Source: a virus. Taken from it: a stretch of 25,539 nucleotides of DNA. Numbering within the stretch: position 1 is the first letter of the stretch; every line of letters starts with the position of its first letter. Below the pieces are notes generated by a model. That model searched no databases, was not told the DNA's origin, and saw only the letters and a list, made by a program, of their open reading frames with translations. Of this stretch, positions 19,557 through 25,539 are shown one piece after another. The translations under genes and the position numbers were made by a program. The DNA lies in IMG/VR virus record IMGVR_UViG_3300033144_004293, positions 1-25,539 of that record; one strand, given 5' to 3'.

Positions 19557-20122
19557 TGAAAAGACGCTGGGTGAAAACTAAAGACATTATTCCTTTTGAC
19601 AATATGCATAGGGAAACGCCCAGCGGATTTGAAGTAGATAAAGAAAAAGACGGCAAATCAACCGAAGAACATAGACAAGGAATTGACTATATCAAAGATG
19701 TTATTAAAAATGGACAAAAGATATTCCCTATCCTCGTTTATGAAGAAGGAGAAGAATATCATAAATTAGATGGATTTAAGCGTTTAATGGCTCATAGGGA
19801 ATTGAATAAAAAAATCGTTGAATGTTTTATATGTGATAATCAAGATATGAGTGAAAGAAAGGTTTATCAGTTTATGGGACATCCAATGACTTGTGTTCAG
19901 GGAGGACAATCTTATATGGACTATCGCTTTCCATTATTTGAAGGAAAAGAGGGAGAAAATCCAGAAGACATTTATTTTCTTTATAATGGACAAGTAAGAA
20001 TAGAGGCAAGAGAAAACATACATTTACATTGGGGAGAAGCAGGTAGATATAGATTAGAGTTAGGATTAAGGGACTTTATGGAGTTGGCTAACTTATTTGA
20101 AAAATATGAGCAAAGTGATTAA
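19556..20122 (+). CDS. ParB/sulfiredoxin-fold domain protein
   Basis: Residues 1-95 match the ParB-like N-terminal fold: VKTKDIIPFDNM, then IDYIKDVIKNGQKIFPILVYEEGEE with YHKLDGFKRLMAH (72-80) in the position of the DGERR box. In phages this fold serves as NTP-binding regulators, kinases (free-serine kinase-like) or nucleases. The C-terminal third adds HLHWGEAGRYRLELGLRDF, which resembles the short protein encoded next. No HTH DNA-binding domain of true ParB is present, so partitioning is unlikely. Start GTG overlaps the preceding stop by one base. It may make or regulate a precursor for the glycosyltransferases. Confidence 0.72.
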   Translation: MKRRWVKTKDIIPFDNMHRETPSGFEVDKEKDGKSTEEHRQGIDYIKDVIKNGQKIFPILVYEEGEEYHKLDGFKRLMAHRELNKKIVECFICDNQDMSERKVYQFMGHPMTCVQGGQSYMDYRFPLFEGKEGENPEDIYFLYNGQVRIEARENIHLHWGEAGRYRLELGLRDFMELANLFEKYEQSD

Positions 20123-20324
20123 ATCATCTACGGCATTAATAAACGATATACCAGATAGACATTGTAATCGCCTTATTATAGAAAAAACCCCAGATGGATA
20201 CCATATTCATTTTAGAAACTTAAAAATTCAACTAAATGAAAGCGAATTTGCAGAGTGGAGAATGGCTTTTCAAATAGCCAAAGAGAAAATTATAAATGAG
20301 AAATTATTTCAAGGAGATATATGA
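20106..20324 (+). CDS. Small protein resembling the C-terminal domain of the ParB-like gene
   Basis: 72 residues with DRHCNRLIIEKTPDGYHIHF followed by RNLKIQLNESEFAEWRMAF. The HxH, basic-hydrophobic strand and E-F...F pattern parallels HLHW...YRLELGLRDFMELANLF at the end of the gene just upstream, so the two look like paralogous beta-alpha domains. It overlaps the upstream gene by 17 bases and the downstream GT by 4. It is probably a partner subunit. ATG 20106 is preferred over an in-frame upstream codon at 20097. Confidence 0.65.
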   Translation: MSKVIKSSTALINDIPDRHCNRLIIEKTPDGYHIHFRNLKIQLNESEFAEWRMAFQIAKEKIINEKLFQGDI

Positions 20325-21259
20325 AATTAAGTGTTATATGCGATTGGGAAGCACCATTAATCCAAACAATTACAAGGGGAGATGGATTTATAAAAGCATT
20401 GGAGATTCTAAAAAAAGAGTGGGATGTTAAACTTTACAGATTAGGAAAAGAGTGTTCTATTCCATTGCCAGTTCCAGTAATACAAAAACCAACTCCAGAA
20501 AGGATAGCCCAAGCAGTTTTAGCAGATAAACCAGATATTATTCTATTTTTTAGAGACTTTACATCAAAAACTACTCAATTTTTACAAGGGAAGGGAATAC
20601 CAATGGCAATTTGCTTAACTGGTGGAACATTTAGACAGAATATAGATGCTTATGATTTGGTATTTGTAGAAAGCAAGGTATATGAAGATGAGTTTAAGGC
20701 ATTAGGTAAGCGAGTTATTAGAGCATTTGGAATAGATACAGACCTTTTTAAACCAATAAAACAACCAAAGATATGGGATGCTATTTTTCCAGCAACATTT
20801 GCTAATTGGAAAAGACACTCTATATTTGCGGAAACAATGGGAAATAAGGGAGTGGCTTGTGGTTGGATGTATCCAGACCACGAACAAGAGAATTGGCAGA
20901 TATGCCAAGAGAAAGGAACAATGATTTTACCTCATTTATCTCATAAAGCAGTTGCTTATCTGATGAATGCCGCAAAGACCTGTGTAATCACCTCAGACAG
21001 CACAGGAGGCTCACAGAGAACAGTATTAGAGGCAATGGCGTGTAATATACCCGTGATAGTTGCAAGTGATAGCGACAAAACTACGGAGTATATAAGAGAT
21101 TGCGGAATTGGTGAAACAATCAACCCAGACCCTAACTCTATTAGAAAAGCAATAGAAAGATTAAAAGATAAAGAAGTAAATTCAAGAGAGTGGGTTATAA
21201 AAAACTATTCTGCCCAAGTATATGCCGATAAACTAAAACAAGGATTATTAAGTTTATGA
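20321..21259 (+). CDS. GT4-type glycosyltransferase (GT-B fold)
   Basis: 312 residues. The two-Rossmann-domain layout is seen from KPDIILFFRDF and DLVFVESKVYEDEF in the N-lobe, linker FGIDTDLFKP (136-145), and the C-lobe sugar-nucleotide site with SQRTVLEAMACNIPVIVAS (231-249), where Glu 237 is the usual phosphate/ribose contact, then GIGETINPD. Such enzymes transfer a sugar from a nucleotide donor with retention. The length is a little short for GT4 (usually 350-400), with the N-lobe reduced. Overlaps neighbours by 4 bases at both ends. Confidence 0.85.
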   Translation: MKLSVICDWEAPLIQTITRGDGFIKALEILKKEWDVKLYRLGKECSIPLPVPVIQKPTPERIAQAVLADKPDIILFFRDFTSKTTQFLQGKGIPMAICLTGGTFRQNIDAYDLVFVESKVYEDEFKALGKRVIRAFGIDTDLFKPIKQPKIWDAIFPATFANWKRHSIFAETMGNKGVACGWMYPDHEQENWQICQEKGTMILPHLSHKAVAYLMNAAKTCVITSDSTGGSQRTVLEAMACNIPVIVASDSDKTTEYIRDCGIGETINPDPNSIRKAIERLKDKEVNSREWVIKNYSAQVYADKLKQGLLSL

Positions 21260-21873
21260 AAGTATCAATTATAACGATGGCATATAACGGGTATGAGAGA
21301 TTTATTCCACAATATCTTAAATATGTTGCAAGATTAGAACCTAAACCCGAAGAAATTATTTTAGTTCTTTCAAAGGGAAGTATATTAAAAGGAATTCCTC
21401 AATGGATAAAGATTGTTGAATCAGAGGCAACAAATATGGGTGAATTTCTAAATGATGGTATTAAAAAGGCAACTGGTGATGTAATTTTATCTTTTCCCGT
21501 TGATGATGAGTTATTAAAAAATGCTATTAGAGAAATTCAGGCAATAAATGCTGATGTTATAACCCTTAAATATTATCTGAATGATAAAGTTTGCGATACT
21601 CCTAAAATGAAAAAAGAAAGAATTAAATATTGGAGAAAATATTATTTAGGAGCTTCTGGTTATCTTGCATTTAAAAAACAATATGTTGAAAACAATGATT
21701 TCTGGAAATATCCATTATTATTTAAAACTATTGCCGAAGGTAAAACTATTAAAAGCACTAAAAATCCTTGTGTAATATGGCATCAAAGAGGAGATGGTCA
21801 CGGTTCTGGTCAAAATTGTGCTAAGGCAACAAGGGAAATAGAGGAATATGCAAATAGATATTTATCAAAGTAG
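21256..21873 (+). CDS. GT2-type glycosyltransferase (GT-A fold)
   Basis: N-terminal VSIITMAYNGYERFIPQYL, the helix NDGIKKATGDVI, then FPVDDELLKN with the metal-binding DD at 83-84, and the acceptor region KYWRKYYLGASGYLAFKK ending WHQRGDGHGSG. This is the inverting GT2 pattern. It is 205 residues, so a core domain only, without a membrane segment. It overlaps the nitroreductase-like gene by 26 bases. Acceptor not known. Confidence 0.82.
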   Translation: MKVSIITMAYNGYERFIPQYLKYVARLEPKPEEIILVLSKGSILKGIPQWIKIVESEATNMGEFLNDGIKKATGDVILSFPVDDELLKNAIREIQAINADVITLKYYLNDKVCDTPKMKKERIKYWRKYYLGASGYLAFKKQYVENNDFWKYPLLFKTIAEGKTIKSTKNPCVIWHQRGDGHGSGQNCAKATREIEEYANRYLSK

Positions 21874-22444
21874 ATATTTAGAACATCAAGAAAGAAAGAA
21901 GAAGTTTCAGACAGAAATAAATAAAACAATATATTCCTTAAAGGGAAAAGACCTTGTATTTAGAGTTATTAAAAATAGAAGAAGTCAAAGAACATTTAAT
22001 AAAAAGCCAATTACCAAAACAGAAATCAATTTATTAATGGAAAGTGTTAGATTTGCACCATCTTCCTGTAATAGACAGGCAATTTATATCAAGATATTAG
22101 ATGAAATTGAGGATATATTAGTTGGTGGTAAGGGTTGGATAAATAACGGCAACAAGATATTCCTTATATTTGCTGATATGAAAGCATATAAATCACCCAA
22201 TGAAATCAGTTTTATGCCTTATTTAGATGCAGGAGTAGTTATAGAGAATATCTATTTAATGGCTGAAGTTTTAGGAATAGGAGTATGTTTTGTCAACCCA
22301 AACATAAGAGAAAAAATTAGGTTTAACAATTTATATAATAAAGAAAATAATAGGTTTTGTGGTGCTATCGTTATAGGACATTATAATAAAAAAGCAATTA
22401 AACCGCCGAAACATGAAGGTATCAGTAATTATTTTAACAATTAG
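21848..22444 (+). CDS. Nitroreductase-family flavoprotein
   Basis: KNRRSQRTFNKKPI at 42-55 and VRFAPSSCNRQAIY at 67-80 are the FMN-binding signatures of the nitroreductase superfamily. MPYLDAGVVIENIYLMAEVLGIGVCF (read in parts) is the dimer-forming helix, and GAIVIGHYN the last FMN-proximal strand. At 198 residues it is of normal family size. The family reduces nitro groups, quinones, flavins or carries out dehydrogenations. A phage copy inside a glycosylation cluster is unusual: it may modify a sugar, a lipid carrier or a small antimicrobial, or be captured host cargo. Starts within the preceding GT and ends within the next. Confidence 0.87.
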   Translation: MQIDIYQSRYLEHQERKKKFQTEINKTIYSLKGKDLVFRVIKNRRSQRTFNKKPITKTEINLLMESVRFAPSSCNRQAIYIKILDEIEDILVGGKGWINNGNKIFLIFADMKAYKSPNEISFMPYLDAGVVIENIYLMAEVLGIGVCFVNPNIREKIRFNNLYNKENNRFCGAIVIGHYNKKAIKPPKHEGISNYFNN

Positions 22445-23150
22445 AGGGAGAGAAAAGATGTTACAAGAAGCATTCCGTTCTATTTGTAAGCAAACGGTAA
22501 AACCTTATGAAGTTATAGTTGTATTTTCAGAAGAAAACCTAACAAGAAAATGGGCAATAGAAAATGAAGCAATTGCTAAAAGTGATGGAGATGCTTTTAT
22601 TCCATTCTGTGATGACGATATTTTAGACCCTACTTATATTGAGAAAACTACTCGTAGAATGAAAGAAACAAAAGCAGATATTATAGGAACATATTTAGAA
22701 AACTTTGGAAATGAAACAGGAATACACGGATTTAGTGAAATACCACCAGGTACTTCACTTATTAGAAAGAGTATTTGGGAAAAAGTTGGTGGATATGATG
22801 AAACAATGACATTAGGTGGAGATGTAGATTTTTTTAAGATGTGTAGGGAAAAAAGAGCAAAAATAGAAATATTGCAAGAACCATTATTAAAATATAGAAG
22901 ACATTTACATAATTGGGGAAATACCAAAGAATTAAAAGGGTCATATAAGACAATGAAAGAAAAAGATGATAAAAGGAAAATGTCATCTATTGCAGAAAAG
23001 GGATTTAGTAATGGTTATAGATGTCTTGTGTGTGGAAAAAAGATTCACAATTCGGCTGGTTCAATAGACCAAGACCATCAACTCTTTTGTAGTCCAGAGT
23101 GTATGAGTAAATATGATAATTCTTTAAAATGTATTCCAAATCAAAAATAG
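22413..23150 (+). CDS. GT2 glycosyltransferase with C-terminal zinc-finger extension
   Basis: Residues 1-190 are GT2 (VSVIILTIRGREKMLQEAF, DGDAFIPFCDDDILDPTYI with the metal motif DDD at 67-69, and GGYDETMTLGGDVDFF for the acceptor-side Asp). The last 45 residues add C204LVC207...C226SPEC230, a zinc knuckle with MYM/TRASH-like spacing that is not part of the GT2 fold. Frame is continuous, so it is a fusion, not a separate gene. Starts 32 bases before the nitroreductase stop. The zinc module may anchor the enzyme to a protein acceptor or partner. Confidence 0.82.
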   Translation: MKVSVIILTIRGREKMLQEAFRSICKQTVKPYEVIVVFSEENLTRKWAIENEAIAKSDGDAFIPFCDDDILDPTYIEKTTRRMKETKADIIGTYLENFGNETGIHGFSEIPPGTSLIRKSIWEKVGGYDETMTLGGDVDFFKMCREKRAKIEILQEPLLKYRRHLHNWGNTKELKGSYKTMKEKDDKRKMSSIAEKGFSNGYRCLVCGKKIHNSAGSIDQDHQLFCSPECMSKYDNSLKCIPNQK

Positions 23151-23569
23151 TAGTAAGTGGTGGGTTTGACCCTGTCCATATTGGACATATCAGATTATTT
23201 CAAGAAGCAAAAAAGCTGGGATACTTAATAGTGATATTAAACAGTGATGAATTTCTTATTAGAAAAAAAGGTCAACCATTTATGCCCTTCCAAGAAAGGA
23301 AAAAGATTTTAGAAAGTATTAAATATATAGATAAAGTTGTTGAATGTATAGATAAAGACCAAACAGTTTGTAAAACCCTTAAAAAAATAAAACCAGATAT
23401 ATTTGCCAACGGAGGAGATAGAACTTCAAGTAATATTCCCGAAATAGAAGTCTGTGAAAAATTAGGTATTAAAATGATATTCGGAGTTGGAGGTCAAAAA
23501 ATAAGGTCAAGTAGTCAATTTATAAAAAATGCCATTAGTTTCCATAATAACACCATCAATTCGTTGTAA
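23129..23569 (+). CDS. Nucleotidylyltransferase (glycerol-phosphate / heptose-phosphate type)
   Basis: GGFDPVHIGHIRLFQEA carries the HIGH box (17-20) of the cytidylyltransferase-like superfamily. ILNSDEFL, FMPFQERKKIL and ANGGDR are the other conserved blocks, and FGVGGQKIRSSSQF resembles the end of the HldE/RfaE C-terminal and related enzymes. It joins a sugar- or polyol-phosphate to a nucleotide (CDP- or ADP-activated) and releases pyrophosphate. It would supply an activated donor to the adjacent transferases. 146 residues, complete. Overlaps both neighbours by more than 20 bases. Confidence 0.87.
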   Translation: MYSKSKIVVSGGFDPVHIGHIRLFQEAKKLGYLIVILNSDEFLIRKKGQPFMPFQERKKILESIKYIDKVVECIDKDQTVCKTLKKIKPDIFANGGDRTSSNIPEIEVCEKLGIKMIFGVGGQKIRSSSQFIKNAISFHNNTINSL

Positions 23570-24167
23570 AGGATTGGAAATAGTCCAGAAATGTCTATCT
23601 GAGCAAACCATTACCGATTATGAGTGGTTAGTTGAGATAGGTATTCCACCTAAAAATGATTTATCTGCTGCTCTTAACCGAATGCTTAAAAGGGCTAAAG
23701 GCAAGTGGGTAGTGATGTTACAGGATTATATCAAAATAGAACCTAACGGGTTAGAACAATTCTTAAAAGTAGCAGATGAAAAGAAACTAATAACGGGTGC
23801 TGGGGGAAAAACAACTGATTGGGAACATATAAAATGGGATTGGAGAGAAGTAGGAGAGTTTAGGCAGATAGAATCTCGCCAATGGGAAGGAGATTGGGCA
23901 ATCGCACCATTACAAGCATTTAAAGAAATTGGTGGATATGACGAGGAATATGATAAACACTGGTCATTTGATAATGTAGAGTTGGCTCATAGATTAAATA
24001 AAATAGGATATACCTTTTGGGTATTACCAACCAATAAATCAATTCATTATGACCACGATAAATTTACAAAACACCCATTTAGAGAAAGATGGTCTCCCGA
24101 TTTTCACAATAATAGAATGAGGGAAATTGATATGGAAATTAGGAAAATTAAATTAAATTATTTATAA
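23529..24167 (+). CDS. GT2/GT7-like glycosyltransferase
   Basis: N-terminal PLVSIITPSIRCKGLEIVQKCL is the GT2 start. KRAKGKWVVMLQDYIKIEPN replaces the usual DxD with QDY. The C-terminal part EGDWAIAPLQAFKEIGGYDE with HWSFDNVELAHRL resembles the GT7/galactosyltransferase C-terminal metal and acceptor helix, with WSFDNVE as the acidic site. The loss of the first Asp makes metal coordination uncertain. It is the last gene of the cassette; a 4-bp gap separates it from the structural adaptor gene. Confidence 0.78.
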   Translation: MPLVSIITPSIRCKGLEIVQKCLSEQTITDYEWLVEIGIPPKNDLSAALNRMLKRAKGKWVVMLQDYIKIEPNGLEQFLKVADEKKLITGAGGKTTDWEHIKWDWREVGEFRQIESRQWEGDWAIAPLQAFKEIGGYDEEYDKHWSFDNVELAHRLNKIGYTFWVLPTNKSIHYDHDKFTKHPFRERWSPDFHNNRMREIDMEIRKIKLNYL

Positions 24168-24171
24168 ATAT

Positions 24172-24871
24172 ATGATATTAAGTGCATTAGATGACATCCT
24201 TAACAGGATAACAAATACAGATACTACATCTTATTCAGATGATGATAAACACGTTGACTTAACCAGAGCCACTCATTTAATGGTGTCTGAAATCATTAAA
24301 TCGCAAGGTTCTTGGGATTTTCAAGGTGAAATAGCAACTGCTGATTTAGTTGCTAATCAAAGGGAATACATATTTCCTACTGATATTTTAAAGATTAAAA
24401 AGATTGAACTTAAAATTGATGGTTCTAATTGGACAAAAGCCCAAATTATAGATGTATCTGAGATAGGAACACCAGTTGGTTCAGAAAGCGATATAACTAA
24501 TAACTTTGATAGCACGCAACCAAAAGTGGAACTATTTGATACGGGTTATAGGATTTATTCAGGAACTATTAGTGCAGTTACTAAAGGAATTAAGATATGG
24601 TATTCAGAAGAAAATGTGGGAGTTGATGATAGTGGTGCTGATATAACTTCCTTTTCCACTGATACTGATAAACCAAACATAAATGAAGCATTTCAGATGG
24701 GATTAGTTTATGGAGCAGGTAAAATATATGCCCAGCAATATGAATTATGGGAAAAAGTAAAGGCATTTAATATAGAGTCTGAAACTTATATTAGAAGAGC
24801 AAAGGAATGGTATGGAAATAGAGCACCAGATACTCCAATAACTGTCGCAGGGGCAAGTAATTTTTCAAATT

Positions 24872-24879
<8 letters not shown>
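24172..24879 (+). CDS. Head-tail adaptor protein, SU10-like
   Basis: 235 residues with the pattern of the SU10/P22 gp4-like adaptor group: an N-terminal helix ALDDILNRITN, a second helix HVDLTRATHLMVSEIIK, the QGSWDF strand, a REYIFPTDILKIKKIELK beta-meander (read in parts), IKIWYSEENV, and a C-terminal helix NIESETYIRRAKEW. It would form the ring under the portal that joins tail to head. Its place after capsid genes (across the cassette) supports this. Overlaps the next ORF by 8 bases. Confidence 0.75.

Positions 24880-25539
<660 letters not shown>

Noticed and set aside
19556-20122. True ParB partition protein.
   Set aside because: Only the N-terminal ParB/Srx fold is present, without an HTH, ParA partner or parS-like sites.

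Overview
The window is a contiguous piece of a tailed double-stranded DNA bacteriophage (Caudoviricetes). The evidence is a terminase large subunit, a portal, a scaffold-like protein, a SU10/DUF5309-type major capsid protein and a SU10-type head-tail adaptor, all on the + strand in canonical order, with a phage-type tRNA, NinG and HNH nucleases to the left. The DNA is AT-rich. The host cannot be named from the sequence. Most starts have no Shine-Dalgarno and sit directly behind A/T-rich leaders ending in TTAT or AAT; only a few (1386, 4388, 5900, 6190, 16228) have a clear AGGAGG-like site. The -35/-10 promoters I can see are of ordinary sigma-70 type. The capsid type suggests a podovirus-like or SU10-like virion, but no tail genes are in view to settle it.

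Layout. 1-9057 (+): a dense run of small, often overlapping accessory and early/middle genes: a membrane protein followed by a lytic-transglycosylase domain with no proper start, a tRNA-Met(CAU), a calcineurin-like phosphoesterase, an HNH homing-type nuclease, several tiny zinc-ribbon proteins, a phage dNTP-pyrophosphohydrolase-like protein with a displaced N-terminus, a HAD-type 5'-nucleotidase, a beta-class DNA methyltransferase, a second HNH protein, NinG, and finally a small sigma-region-2-like protein in the position where late-gene activators usually lie. 9058-10566 is a regulatory interval: a structured element between convergent genes, two small minus-strand genes, a divergent promoter region, one 55-aa basic ORF, and about 545 bp of non-coding, repeat-rich AT DNA. 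10567-16159 (+) is the head module (mini-metallopeptidase, TerL, portal, two small proteins, scaffold, capsid). 16160-24171 (+) is an insertion-like cassette between the capsid gene and the head-tail adaptor. It holds a 953-residue GT2-TPR-GT4-methyltransferase fusion, four further glycosyltransferase-type proteins, a nucleotidylyltransferase, a nitroreductase-like flavoprotein and a ParB/Srx-fold protein, nearly all translationally overlapped. 24172-25539 returns to structure: adaptor, a short repeat protein, and the start of a Thr-rich collagen-like fibre protein cut by the window edge.

Working model (inference). The head module builds a SU10-like capsid. The glycosylation cassette, co-transcribed with it, probably makes an activated precursor and decorates either a virion protein (the Thr-rich collagen-like protein just downstream is the obvious candidate) or a host surface glycan. 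Four observations deserve most attention: the glycosylation cassette itself; a potential pseudoknot at 16180-16221 that would bury the ribosome-binding site of the first cassette gene; two gene pairs (121-580 and 3499-3982) in which the downstream domain lacks a start codon and is joined to the upstream ORF by a +1 shift at TTA followed by a stop; and the repeat-rich non-coding block before the packaging genes, where no recognisable small terminase gene is found.
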